Positions 11,859-23,600 of a stretch of DNA of 64,000 nt are shown one piece after another (position 1 is the first letter of the stretch; every line of letters begins with the position of its first letter). Under the pieces are notes generated by a model, which worked only from the letters and a program-made list of their open reading frames with translations, was not told the origin of the DNA and did no database searches. Source of the DNA: Apostichopus japonicus (Eukaryota; Echinodermata; Holothuroidea; Aspidochirotida; Stichopodidae); NCBI RefSeq assembly GCF_037975245.1, contig NC_092561.1, positions 7,934,001-7,998,000 of the forward strand. Reading direction: 5' to 3'. Made by a program: the position numbers and the translations under genes.

Positions 11859-12542
11859 TTAAACTGTTTCTATTAAAACGGTGGCAGTAATCAGCTTCCC
11901 TGCCCTAGTTCTTTCTGTTAGTGCATTGAACAGACGTATGCACTTTTTTCCACCCCCCTCGAGGTTCACTTCGACGGCTGAACATTTTCTCTCTTTATCG
12001 TGTAAATTCTCATTGTTAATCTGTGACGTTTCTGCAACACAGTCATCAACCTGCCTCGGTAGAGAGAACCTGGTGTGGGTGACCAGGTGGATATGACACC
12101 TGGACCCAGGTACACACCGTACATATCTTAATTCTTCCATTTCGCGAGGTACCTTAATAGCTTTAACGACCGGCCCGTGGAAAGTTTCACCTCGGAATAG
12201 TTCAGAACGGACTTGGTAACCGTTTGTTTTACGAGGCAAAAACATTATTCCAAGGATACAACGATCGTGTTTTCGGAGTCTAATAGCTGCGTTGCACTTT
12301 ACGGGACAGGAAATAATTGATTTCGAACAAAAGCAAAGTTCTGGTGAAAGTTTCTTCCCTAAGCCGCAGATGTCCTGTCCGTGAAATGATAAACATGGGT
12401 TTTGTTTAAAGTGGTTGTTTTTATTTCCCCAATTGATTGGTATTACTACCACAATCATTATCAAATTGTAGGTCTGGTTTTCTGCTTGCGATTCTTCTTT
12501 TCTGTGTGTAGTGTGCAGGGTTTTCATCAAACATGGGAACAA
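11859..12542 (-). CDS. Longest open reading frame of the window; unknown, may not be a gene
   Basis: A single open frame of 227 codons; the first ATG is codon 6 (12527-12525), giving 222 residues. It is basic and contains several Cys (for example CFCSK and CPVKC). There is no signal peptide, membrane segment or domain that I recognise. The local sequence is richer in CpG than its surroundings (about 12,140-12,370). The length is well beyond what stop-codon frequency predicts for this base composition (my rough estimate of the longest chance ORF is about 130 codons). There is no splice-site or promoter support. It begins 53 bp after a hAT MITE. Alternatives are a chance ORF in a CpG-rich regulatory island or a lineage-specific gene. 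Confidence 0.2.
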   Translation of the reverse strand: MFPCLMKTLHTTHRKEESQAENQTYNLIMIVVVIPINWGNKNNHFKQNPCLSFHGQDICGLGKKLSPELCFCSKSIISCPVKCNAAIRLRKHDRCILGIMFLPRKTNGYQVRSELFRGETFHGPVVKAIKVPREMEELRYVRCVPGSRCHIHLVTHTRFSLPRQVDDCVAETSQINNENLHDKERKCSAVEVNLEGGGKKCIRLFNALTERTRAGKLITATVLIETV

Positions 12543-14738
12543 AAAAAGGTTTAATATTTTTAATATTTTTGGAATTCACAGTGCTTTTGTTGGAAGGGGG
12601 AGGTGGGGGGGGGTTGGAGAGTGAAGGGAGAGGATTTATACAATGTTAGTTTCCAGACAAAACTTATAAACTATATGTTAGTTTATATAGATCTCCCAAA
12701 TGGAACAAGGTTTTTTTAAGCGGTGTGGGGTAGTTGTTGTTCTCAAATATCTCTGTCATAATTTTAATGTAAAGATGGTGGTTGGCCTTTGTGTCTCCTT
12801 TATGACAATGAAATTGTCAATTTACGGAAGGGAAGGGAGATGGCCACACTCACATACAGACAATTGCCAGATGCTAGAGCGAGGTTAATACGGTAATGCA
12901 TAGGTTATATGAGGTGAGTATGTCGCTCGTTAATTCACAAACCAGGTAAGGTTTGGGGAATTTATGTTGTTATGTTGCTATCAAGAAGTAAAACATGGTT
13001 TCCACTTGGAAATGATTGAAAGTATATATCACTCCTTTTGTATAATTTGAGAACGAATGAGAAATGATTGGAGAGACAAGGGGGGGTGGGGGAGGGAGGG
13101 GTGATGGTTGGGATATATATGGGTACCAATCCACAGTTTTTACTGACATCACATATTGTGTATTGAGTGTGATATCTGCACTATAAATTATAACAGTGAC
13201 AATTCATGATATTTGATATTCATCTCATGTTGTACATGCTTGTCATTCCAACAACCATTTTCTTTTGAGATTTTTTTTTTCTTTTGAGATTTATTCAACC
13301 TTCTTTTTCCCCTTCCTTTTGTTTAAGCATGAAATCAATTTGAATTTGTCAATTTGTTGATTCTCTGTAGCATCAGAGAAATTCAAAGTTGATCTACACA
13401 GCAAAAATAAAAGAAAGGAAAAAAAGAAAAGTAAAAAATAGGAGAGAAAATTAATAAAAAAAAGAAACGAGGAGAAAGAAGAAGGAAAAAAAAAAATTCT
13501 AAAAAAGAGATTGCTGTGGGCAATAAGCTTTCAGCTGATGTTAGTAAGTTTTTCTTTAGCTTTTGACTGATTGATAGATAAATGACATGGATGTGAACAA
13601 GATGGTAAAATGAGACGATACTCAGGGAAAGCAAATTTGGGATGCTGGCAAATGCGACATAGATCGCTCGGCGTGTTCTAATCCCTGTGAATGTGTGAGT
13701 GAGTGTGACTTCAGTATCGATGCACCGTATCTCGTGGTAATGCAGTACTAGGTACTCGTCATGTATTGAATTCATGTTCAACACATAGCAGCTGCTGTAC
13801 GATAGTCAAGTAGGATTAAGAAGGATCCAGAAAGCTGGTTTTATTTCACTCGGGGAAATCTTAGATATGATCGGCCGGTATAAGCCAGCTTCAAATACTG
13901 ACATTCAGAGCTCTATTAAACACAGTCGTTTGAGATCCTGTGTTAATTTCCATGTTTAAAAGACAGTAAAATGGAGGTCGTGAAAGGTACTGTCATATTT
14001 TTCCCCCTCAAAGTATGCTAAATATGTCTGTGTTGGAGATGCTCCCCACAAAAGCTGACATGGAAATTTTCTTTAATATATATAACAAATTTTCTCATGC
14101 AGTCCAGATCTCATCAACATTAATGTTTGTCCAATAATTGTTTTTTAATAAATTCTGTTGACTCCACAAGAAAAACTTGTCCTCTAAACTTTATAATATA
14201 AAACAGCAGTGCTCACAAACCTTAGCTGTTAGCTCCTTTTGTCCTTGACTAGTTTGTAATACAAGGTAAATATAGGGTTTACATCTGAAGCAAAAGTTTA
14301 GAGTCTTGTTTGCTTTCGTATCAATTAAGCGATTCAACACATGCTAGTAGAGCTACAGGTGGTTCATCTGTGACATCACATGCCTCAAGTTCACTTTGGT
14401 ACAAGCCATGTTTAGAGTAACTCCAAATGAAACATTGCATGAAAAATTTGTCAGGATGCTTGAATTTGTATTTCTTCTTGCCTGTAAAACCAAATTTACC
14501 TTTGAAGCATTCTTCTTAATTTCTGGACAAGTATAAAGTATCTAATTCTTTATCATCTCTCCCCCTCCCCATCCCCCCCCCATCTTGTAACCCTTCGCTC
14601 CCTTTCTTAAATTCCTATAGTCATGTGGATATGTCCAGTGAAGTTTCTTTGGTTTTTGAGTGTATACCCAGTCACCATTATGGTACCCGTCGATTTCTCC
14701 CATCAGTTATAAAAAATAAAATCTAAGTCCACATTTTA
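12543..14738. other. Unassigned sequence with G-rich patches
   Basis: No gene was recognised. Polypurine and G-rich runs occur at 12,594-12,650 and 13,081-13,101. The latter (GGGGGGTGGGGGAGGGAGGGG) fits a G-quadruplex pattern on the + strand. The ORF at 13,383-13,784 (minus) is Phe/Leu/Ser-rich because of a purine-rich + strand and is not considered coding. Confidence 0.5.
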
Positions 14739-14746
14739 CTTGCACC

Positions 14747-15187
14747 CAAGGGTTGAAATAAGCGGGCGCCCAGGCGCTATTCGCGCCCGCAAGCACTAAA
14801 ATAGCGCCCCTGGACATGAAAATATAATACGCACGGGCGCTACTTTGTCGGCAAATAAGCGCCCGCATACTCCTGTAAATATCAGCCTTATCATGCGCTG
14901 CACAGAAGCCTGAAACTACATTGCATGCTAGTGCTATATAGTAACTGCTAGCGATTTGATAAATCACTGATCGATCGAGTGCATGCACAATAGCACTGGT
15001 GCACATGGTTTATATATCCCACAACACCTGTACTGATACGTACGTACATGCAGTACTTGAATTTTGTTTCTCCTTTTAGCTCCTGGTAGTGAGAAAATAG
15101 CTCCTGGTCCTACTGAAATTGCCGCGAACCAGGAGCCACTTTTTTAGAAAGTGGCTCCTGGTCCACAAATCCTTATTTCAACCCTTG
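14747..15187. mobile_element. hAT-like MITE (441 bp), intact ends and perfect TSD
   Basis: Perfect 16-bp terminal inverted repeats (CAAGGGTTGAAATAAG at the left, its reverse complement at the right) are flanked by a perfect 8-bp TSD CTTGCACC (14739-14746 and 15188-15195). The left subterminal region carries repeated GCGCCC/GGGCGC motifs. The right one carries repeated AGCTCCTGGT motifs, ending in a perfect 15-bp hairpin (ACCAGGAGCCACTTT, 5-nt loop, 15128-15162). The two subterminal repeat sets differ, as expected for transposase-binding arrays of hAT elements. No transposase coding. Confidence 0.95.
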
Positions 15188-15189
15188 CT

Positions 15190-16530
15190 TGCACCCCCTC
15201 TCTCCAACATTCTTTATTTTTGTCTCTTTTCTCAGCCTCACCTTTCTTCTCACCTATTCCCAGACCTGTGTTTCCCTTCCTTTCCCATGCACACATTTCC
15301 CCCCATTTCTTTACATCCCCTTCTCTCTCTTCTTTATCATCATAAATTTGTAGGCATTTGGGTATGTTTAGCCATCAGTAAACACTTATATACTGTACAG
15401 TAAATAGATGATCAGATGGTATCCTACCCAAATATGCATCATGTACTGTAAACATGTATTAATTGCTACTGGCTGTGAATAAGTCGACGTAAAGACAGCC
15501 TTTCCAGTGGGACCCGTATCTCATAATTGTATGCTTTTCTTGCTACCCTGTCGTAAATGTATATTTTTAATCAGTGAACAGCTTGGTTATTAAATGTCAA
15601 GCCTTGCAAGCCTTGTACTTTACCACACTCCCACCCCCACCCTCCTCTCCCTCACCCTCCTCTCCCTCACCAGCTCCCCCTGAGTGAGACCGATTTATGG
15701 ATGGAATGAATCACTGGGCCATCTTCATTGTTGTAAGCACTGGTGTTGGTAGATCTGCAGATAAAATATAAAAAGATTAAATATATGGTTTAAATATTAA
15801 CAAAGTTATGTCCCTTTAAGAACATATTCTGTCACTTTACAGTTTGTAAATGTTTTATAAAAACCAAAGGAATGCAAAAAAAAACCTGTTTCTTTCTCAT
15901 TAAGTTCTCTCTCGTTAAGATTCTTTCTCATTAAGTTTTGACAACGATTAAGTCACGTATCATTTGTTGTGATTCTTAACTGTGTATTTATTTGTTTGTT
16001 TTGCATGTGATAATTCTTGTATCTAATGTTACAAATGATTGCATTGGAATCAAAAGTAAATCAATAAAGATGTGTTAAGGAGTTTCCCAACCCTTAAAAA
16101 TCAATACAAGTAACAGTGAAACACTATACCATGACTATTTAAGCTAATGTGGAGGAGTTTGCTCAATTGGTCAAATGGTCAGTCGGTGACAGTATGAGAC
16201 GTATGGTCATATGCAGTGACGCGATCCTACACTCTATACAGTGATGTATGTACACTAACGTGTTACAGAACACATACTACATACTACTGTAAATCCGTCA
16301 CGGCCTGATACATCGAAAGTGATTATCAGTCGATACTTCACATATCTATCATTCAGATCACTCCAAAGTGGGAAGTCGTGAAGGAAGAACTGTCAATAGA
16401 TGATATTTGTCTGTCAAAGATTGGCTATTCATTTTTTTTTCCTTTCAAAAATCTTTCTCAAGCTGTCACGGACTATATAACAAGCATTATTAAGAAAATT
16501 GCATCCCTCATTAAACTTGCTCTCAATAAC
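15190..16530. other. Unassigned sequence
   Basis: Pyrimidine-rich at 15,197-15,350 and C-rich at 15,628-15,682 (repeated CCCTCACCCTCCTCT). CTCATTAAG is reiterated near 15,895-15,940. No gene was recognised. Confidence 0.5.
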
Positions 16531-16533
16531 ATT

Positions 16534-17188
16534 AGAAATTTAGTTTTGATATTTGTCATAGTCCAAGAAAAAAAAAGAAAAATGTTTAAGTGTCAGTAAT
16601 GTTTCTATAGCGATTCCAGTTTTTAGGTGACTTCTTCCAACATGAATGTTGATATGTCTTATAGACTGTTAAAAGCCATAGTTATCAGTTCAGCTTGTGT
16701 AATTTCTATAAATACAATTTTAAGTATTGAGGAATGACCCTTTAAACAGTTGCGGCTCATCAATTTAAGTGACTGGACTACTAAGTCTAACACACAGGTC
16801 ACTAGGTCAGTTCCTTAGATGCAACACAAAACTCATTATGAAATTACATGCTTAAAATGGGTTACAAATTTGTCTCAAGGACAAAATGTTGTTTAAATGT
16901 CATTCAAGTGTGGGTGTTCTGCAATTGTGAAGTTAAATTAATTAACATGGTTTGATTGAGTTATTCTTATCGATAAAACATTGTCAGATTAACAATAACA
17001 TTTATGCCAGTACTGATGAGATGATGTCATCATGATGTCATCATCAATTTTAAGCCTATAAAGGAGTATTCCAGAGATTAAGCATATTTCAAAACTGAAT
17101 ATCTTGAAAACTGGAATCGCGAAACATTACTGACACTTAAACTTTTTTTTTTCTTGGACTATGACAAATATATCAAAACTAAATTTCT
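16534..17188. mobile_element. Fold-back element: ~85-bp inverted repeats around a ~480-bp spacer
   Basis: The left arm (16534-16625: AGAAATTTAGTTTTGAT, TTTGTCATAGTCCAAG, an A run, TTTAAGTGTCAGTAATGTTT, CGATTCCAGTTTT) matches the reverse complement of 17106-17188. The arms differ by small indels and substitutions. The arrangement suggests terminal inverted repeats of a non-autonomous DNA transposon of about 655 bp. Two inverted copies of a shorter repeat would look the same. No convincing target-site duplication was seen. The spacer includes a direct repeat of ATGATGTCATC. Confidence 0.65.
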
Positions 17189-17189
17189 G

Positions 17190-18100
17190 CTTCAAATTAA
17201 TCAATTAATGGTACATTTTGGCTGAAAATTCTTTCCTTGAAATTGTTAATTATTTACATACAGTATATCTGAACCTGACCTATATCAAAAGCCAAGTACA
17301 ATTACGTACTAACTGTCTTGTAGGCTTTGAAGAACAAAATAAGAACTTGAATCTTTATGTAAGAGGAAACTCCCTCAGGTAGATTCCTGAAGCATGGACT
17401 CATTGTTGGCTGTCTAATTTTAGGTTTTCCCCATCCTCCCTCCTCTTCAGGAGTAAATCGGGAGTATTAATCCCCTCTTGTCCCCTCTTTACCCTCATCC
17501 CATACCCTCATCCCCTCATCCCCTCTTGTCATTACATCATCTCGGGTGATTGCCAATTCTATTAGCAAAAAAGGGCGCATTCAGAGTTTAACATATTAAA
17601 TGGAACAAAAAAAATAGAAAAGGAAGGTCTAAAGAAAGTGTTTTGCTCTTTAATTAGCCACATGTATCTATAAAGGTCAGTTATAGTTGATGGTCACGGC
17701 ATTAAGTTTTATATGTCATTGACCTACAAAGGAAATTGTAATAAGCCAGAGTACCAAATTACTGACCGAGAAATCGGGGGCTAATTTACAGAGTCGCTTT
17801 GTGTTTTTATACGATCATTTCCCAATAAGGCTGTAGCCTCTTCCTCCAACTCCCCCAACTCTGTTTGACCAAATGTTTTTTCATCTTCCTCTTTCACCTC
17901 CAGGTGAAGTCGAATGCGGAAATTAAATGTTGATGCGGAAGTCAGTACCATTCATTTAGAGGGAAAACAAGAGAGAAATCTCGACAGAAGAATTGCTTCG
18001 GCTTTACATCGGTTGTCGTCATCATCGTTCGTTCTCGTCTAATTCGGATAATTTTGTTTGGTGGAAAGAAGAAAAAAAACGATCTGGATGGTCAGCGGTA
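17190..18100. other. Unassigned sequence upstream of a candidate first exon
   Basis: CCCCTCATCC/CCCTCTTG reiterations near 17,470-17,530. Otherwise no repeat family or gene is recognised. The last 200 bp is more CG-bearing and may be 5' UTR or promoter-proximal sequence for the candidate exon that follows. Confidence 0.4.
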
Positions 18101-18107
18101 GTGGAAT

Positions 18108-18150
18108 ATGGCCTCTCCAGAGAACATCGACGTGGATTCTACCAGTTCAG
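18108..18150 (+). CDS. Candidate first coding exon, 14 codons plus one base
   Basis: An ATG in good Kozak context (AATATGG) follows an in-frame TAG at 18099-18101. It opens 14 codons (MASPENIDVDSTSS) plus one base, up to a GT donor (CAG|GTTAGA, GT at 18151-18152). The translated start looks like ordinary acidic/Ser-rich transcription-factor or adaptor N-terminus sequence, but the protein is not recognised. The exon would end in phase 1, the same as the candidate at 54.96-55.09 kb. The donor is imperfect and the peptide is too short to identify, so the call rests on start context and splice site only. Confidence 0.25.
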
Positions 18151-18154
18151 GTTA

Positions 18155-20395
18155 GAGAACCTTTTTTTTTCTTCTTTTTTACAAAACTGTGATTATAAAA
18201 GCCAAAATAAGTAAGCCTTTGAGTGAGAGCTCGTCCTCCTCACCTTCTTCCATATTTGTGCTTCCACAGGTCGTTTTCCTTATATTTATGTGCCTCCGTC
18301 TCCCATAGTAGTGTGTGTGTCCAAGATATACATTGCATATTAGATTCGGCTCTGACAAACTTCAAGAAATTCTAGCACCACATACAGTACTCGTAATTTG
18401 TATCTCGCGTACGAAAGTCGTCGGCAACAGAACTCCTGTGACTCGGAGCAATTTGATATTGGTGCAACCATCGTGGTGGGGGATGTTTACAGTCTGGGAG
18501 CTAAAAAACGGTTATATTATTAGCTCTACTTCCGCAAGGTGTTGACACAATTATTCACTCCAAAGAAGAACGAAATCATGCTTTATATTAATGTCCATTG
18601 AACCATAGGTAGTAGGTACTACAGATTGAAGCGTCGTCGAGAAAAAGCGGCCGCAAACTTTGAAGGAATTTTATAAATGGCGTAATTTACCGAGTATCGA
18701 GCGAAATGACATCTAATTGCGAAATGTCGGTCTCGTATACGAGAGCTTCGCTGACATAGTGACAATGGTAAACAACCGAGCATGCTCACCTTGTGACATG
18801 TCATAACTTTTGCAAGAAGTTGAGTATGAGATACCCCCCCCCCCTAAAAAAAAAAATGGAAATTTTATTGTATTGTGTAGAACATTTTCTGTCACAATCA
18901 GAAAAGAATGGAAAGGAAGTTTGATTTGGGATTGAATTTATAAATGAAGGAGCACTCCAATGATTGTGAGTCACATTTCTGTTGGAAATCAAAATTGAAT
19001 TTTTGGCAGATTGAGAAGTTAAGGTTAAATAGGGGACTTAGGGTGATAGCAAGAGGTGTAGGATATAGTGCAAAGATTTAATTTGTCAATGTCTTTGAGG
19101 AAAAGAGGTGTACGCCTTCTCTGTAAAGAAAATAGAGCATAATGTACACAAAACACTTCACATTTTCACTTTCATTTAACTCAGCCCCACTTTCCAACCC
19201 CCCCCCCCTACTACCGGAATTCACTCATAGAATAGCAGTAGTTATGCCATGGCTAGATGTCCCTCTAGAGAACACAGACAAAGCTTTTCACAGATAAGAT
19301 TTTAATAGCAGCGAACTCCATGTGGTATTTTAGGATTAATTTTTCAAACAGAGCCAGATCTGAAGTCCTAGCAAATTAAAGGAATTTAAGAAAAAGTGTC
19401 AAAAAATTTTGCTTTCAAAATCTACTACATGATGGTTCCAATCCTGCCATCTGGAATGTCTCCATGTTGCAAATGAACTATGACCCCATTTTTTCTGGCA
19501 ACAAGAACATACATACCACACTCTAGGTAGGGTTTGTGCAAAACTTGGCCCACTCCTTGGATTAGAGGAGATTAACTGTAAACCTGTGCCAACCTCCTTT
19601 TAAAACTATACCAGAATAGATCGGATAGGTATTGCTGGTTAGAACCGACACAAACATTTTAAAGGTTATGTCATTGATTTTGTTGCAGCTGTAATACCTC
19701 GTGGAGGAAGACAAAAAATGTCGACATTTACGGGCGAAGGCTATAAAAGTGATTGGGTTTGTGACCGCTCCGTGGCGGCGACCTAAATTACGGCCTCTGC
19801 CTCTATTCTCATTCTAATGGATGTTGATCTTGTTTCCATGATTCTCATAAAAAATGTGAAGAAGAAAAAAAAAGAAAGTAGGCCTGATTGATTAAAGGTC
19901 AACCAAAACTACTACCATGCTTCTCACAAGCCTTCATATCAGAACTATAACTGTATGTTTGTGGATGGATTTTAATTAAATGCAAGGCATGAGCTGTGTT
20001 TTTAATTGCAGTGACCTTTTGTGATTTCAGTCCTCTCCCCCCACCACCCACCACTCACAGTTTAAAAAAGAAAGAAAAAAGAAGTATAAATTTATAAAGA
20101 GGATAATGAATAATTAAAATTGATCATTAATGAAAGCAGTCATGTTTGTAAAATTTATAAATAATTAAAGGAAAAAGGAGGCAAAGATATTTATAGCTAA
20201 GAGAAACAGAAAATGGCAACCAACAGTGGAAATAGTGTTGATTATGGCAATGGTTCGGTGCTGGAAGAATGTCCTGACGATTGAGTAAAGTTTTTGGAAG
20301 GAGTCCTGAACAAAAATTAAAAGTCTGAAGGCTTTTGATTCCTTGCGGAAGGCAAAAGGAATCTTTGCAATGTTCATGGCGTGTGTGTGTGTAAG
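18155..20395. other. Unassigned sequence
   Basis: No gene was recognised. It holds a perfect 14-bp palindrome TCTCGTATACGAGA at 18731-18744 inside a CpG-bearing stretch (18,630-18,780), and another CpG-bearing stretch at 19,700-19,800. Either could be regulatory. Minus-strand ORFs at 20,127-20,447 overlap a repeat. Confidence 0.45.
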
Positions 20396-20396
20396 T

Positions 20397-20662
20397 GAAG
20401 TGATGAATCTGATAATGGGCGTGTGGATTCCCCCATATTGAGTACAAGAACCCTATTGTTTTTGGTAGAGGTCAAAGGTCATCTGAGTTCACCAGAGGTG
20501 AAATTGTGAAAGGGTAAGTGATGAATCTGATAATAAGGGTAGTGATGAATCTGAAAATTGGCGTGTGGATGCCCCATATTGAGTACAAAAACCCTATTGT
20601 TTTTGGCAGAGGTCAAAGGTCATCTGAGGTCACTAGAGGTGAAATGGTGAAAACCTTGTAAA
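20397..20662 (+). repeat. Two tandem copies of a ~144-bp unit carrying DR1 motifs
   Basis: Copies at about 20397-20517 and 20518-20662 share GTGATGAATCTGA, GGCGTGTGGAT, CCCATATTGAGTACA, ACCCTATTGTTTTTGG and AGAGGTCAAAGGTCATCTGA. Each contains AGGTCAAAGGTCA (20469-20481 and 20610-20622), a perfect direct repeat with 1-bp spacing, the consensus site for RXR/HNF4/COUP-type nuclear receptors. The AACCTTGTAAACA segment that follows recurs near 63,330, linking it to a dispersed repeat there. Because the sites are repeat-borne, receptor function is speculative. Confidence 0.85.
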
Positions 20663-20664
20663 CA

Positions 20665-23600
20665 CCATATATCAAGCTGTATAAAGATCTCATTTTGATC
20701 AAAATCGAATGCAAGAAGCTGATTTGCGACCGTGTTAATATGACATCAATCCGTTTCATCCTCTGTTATTAGTTATTCATAAAGACCTGTGGGGTAGTAC
20801 AACAACCTTAGATTCAAAATGGTGGACATCAGAGGTCAAACTTTGAAAGCAATGTAAACATGATATCTCAGAGGTAAAAACATTGATGACTGATACTGTG
20901 ATTCTTGGTTCATAAAAATGTTATTCAATGCCTAATGGATCTTAAACATCCTCTACCTAAGTGTAAACATAGTAACTGATCCCGATGAAAAACAATGTGT
21001 CAATTTGAAACCACAGTACTTACAAAAAATATTCCCTATGGGCAAGGAATCACTAAGCCTTTTGGCTTTCATGTTTCTACTTTGTAAACCCATTTTAATC
21101 CATACCCTTACAAGTTTCATTTCAAACAAATGCAAAAAAAAAAAAAAAAAATCTTTGAAAACAGTGTCCTTATGAATTTGTTTGTCTGCATGTCATTAGT
21201 ACTAATTAATGTAGCCGAAGTTTCTGGGCAACGATTTTTGTCACGATGGAATGGGGTTATAGTTAATTGGATTTTTTGTCAGCAATATTTCCAGTTATTA
21301 AGAGAATTGCACATATAGTGTTTTCTTTTAGTGTGGCCATATTTACAACTTTATAAAGGAAAGTTGGCATATTTGGTAGGATCCCAATTTACCGCAAGGT
21401 TAGCTAGCGTTCAAAACTCTGAAACAATTGTTTCTGTCTTATACATACAGTATATGTGTGTTTTGGTTGACAATTTTTCCAAACCTACTGATTATTGCTA
21501 AAAGTTAGGATCGTAATAAAGACAGTTAATTTAGATAGCAAAATCCCCCACCCCCACCCTACCCACCCACCCCCACCCAAAGTAAGAATAAGGAAGGGCA
21601 AGAAAATTTTGTTAACAAACTGCAAGCTAAATCAATAGCAAAAGAGGCTGTGTTGGTATAAATAAAAGACTGTGCCTTACATTTCCATTCTACCTAGCAG
21701 GATCTTTTTTGGAGAAAAAAACTGATGAAGATTTCCTACGAGGACCAAAGTGTCACACCTCATAATTTAATAACTGTGATACATGTAGTGTCAATAATAT
21801 GTACAGATTTTTTGGGGAAAAATCCAAGAGATTTTGACAGCAACGTAATTGTTTGACATGAAATATTCATGGATCGGTTAATGATCTATGTTGCATGGGA
21901 TTTATTTAAGTTTTAATTTTTATTTAATTGATATCAACTCTGAGAGCTGAGCTGTAAGAAGATTCTGACCAGTAGTAATTTATGCAAAATGTTTGGACAC
22001 TTTTTTAAGGCACAGTGTCAATAGTGTATGGGTTGATGCTGAGGGGGCTGCAGCATATATGCAGCCGGGCTGTGTAGGACATAATCTTCTGTGCTCTGCA
22101 GTGTCACCCAATAGCCAATTATGCTGATATCTAGAAAAAGGTCTCTATTGTTTGATCAATATTCATACAGCCTTTTGCTGCAGGCATTTTTTTATTAATT
22201 TTATTTTGTAGCTCAGGCTGTAGCTTTTCGTTTTGAGGAGGTAGATCTTTGGAAGGAAACTTAAAATTTTTAATTGGCATTCTATCTTACCTGTCTCCTC
22301 ACGCCCCAGCACTATTGTTTATGTGGCTACTGTGTATGTACCTGAGCTTGAGAGAGAGGTGGGCAAGACAACTTTTAATAGTGTCCCTGGTACAGTATGA
22401 GTAGCTTCACTACTTTCAAGTGGTGTTGCTTTAATCTCAACCCTGCTGACTATATACCCCTCAGCTTTGCATCATCATCATCGTCGGTAACAACTTCTAT
22501 TTGAGGAATTTAGGACGAGGTAAATAAACAGATCTCTGTCTGTAATGTGGGCCGAGTTTATAATGTGTAATCTTAGCCGTTTTGTGTTGGCTTCACAATT
22601 ATGCCGTGAGTACAGGTGACAGTGCGCTGGCACTCGGTAACCTATTTTCATTACATTGCTAAGGAATAAGATGTCATATGACAGGGGTTCTGCCACACTA
22701 TGTGTAGATCTAACTCAGTTTTGATGGGAGAGGGAACAGGTATATAGTGAAGTGGGGTGGGGGAAGAGAGGGGGAAGGAGAGGGGAGAGAAGAGGGGAGA
22801 CAAGGCAGCACGGGGCAAATTTAAATGGTCGTCCGAGGAACAACCCATTATCTTGCGTCTATAGATTAGAGATTTCAAATTGTCCAACATATGTCAAGGT
22901 GATCCCAGTATTTACCTTGATAAGTCACACTGCATTGTTAATTCATTCAGTGATTCAACTCTTGGTATCTAGGTCAGTGCTGTTTCCTCATATTTGTCAG
23001 GGCAAATTTTTAATGGTTCTCCGGTCGTCCCGAGACGAGCCAAATTTCTCTACGGACAAACCAAGATCGGCTTTGGAGGTTGTCTGACCGAGGACGGGTT
23101 GTTTACTGTGTACATCAAATTCAATTTGCATTGGAACTAAATACCTTGAAATAGGTAACATGAATTAATTGTTATCAACCCCAAAAGTTGGTGTTATATA
23201 TCTAACAAAAACTGCATATCTATCCTATATTTTATACAGTGTAGTTTTTGTTAGAACTTTGGACAACCAAACAAATCCTTAACAAATTGCACTGTAGTGT
23301 AGAAAATAATATAGCAAACAAATAAACACAATGCTGACTTCAAAGCAAAGCCACACTACCTTTGCATGTGAAACATGTTTATTAACATTAACATTGAATT
23401 TAATGGAATCAAACATCCCAGTTTTCATTTGTACAGTATATGTACAATCCGATTTGGAATTTCTTAAAATTAAGAAATGTTTCAAGTTTCCTAGATGTTA
23501 AAAGTAAATGAGCAAGACCCCAAAGCCAAAGGTGTACAATACTACATCCCAACATTTTTTTCAGACTTCTTTTTTTATCAACATCAAGAGAATTTTATTG

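Noticed and set aside
13383-13784. 133-codon minus ORF
   Set aside because: Phe/Leu/Ser-rich from a purine-rich opposite strand; no domain.
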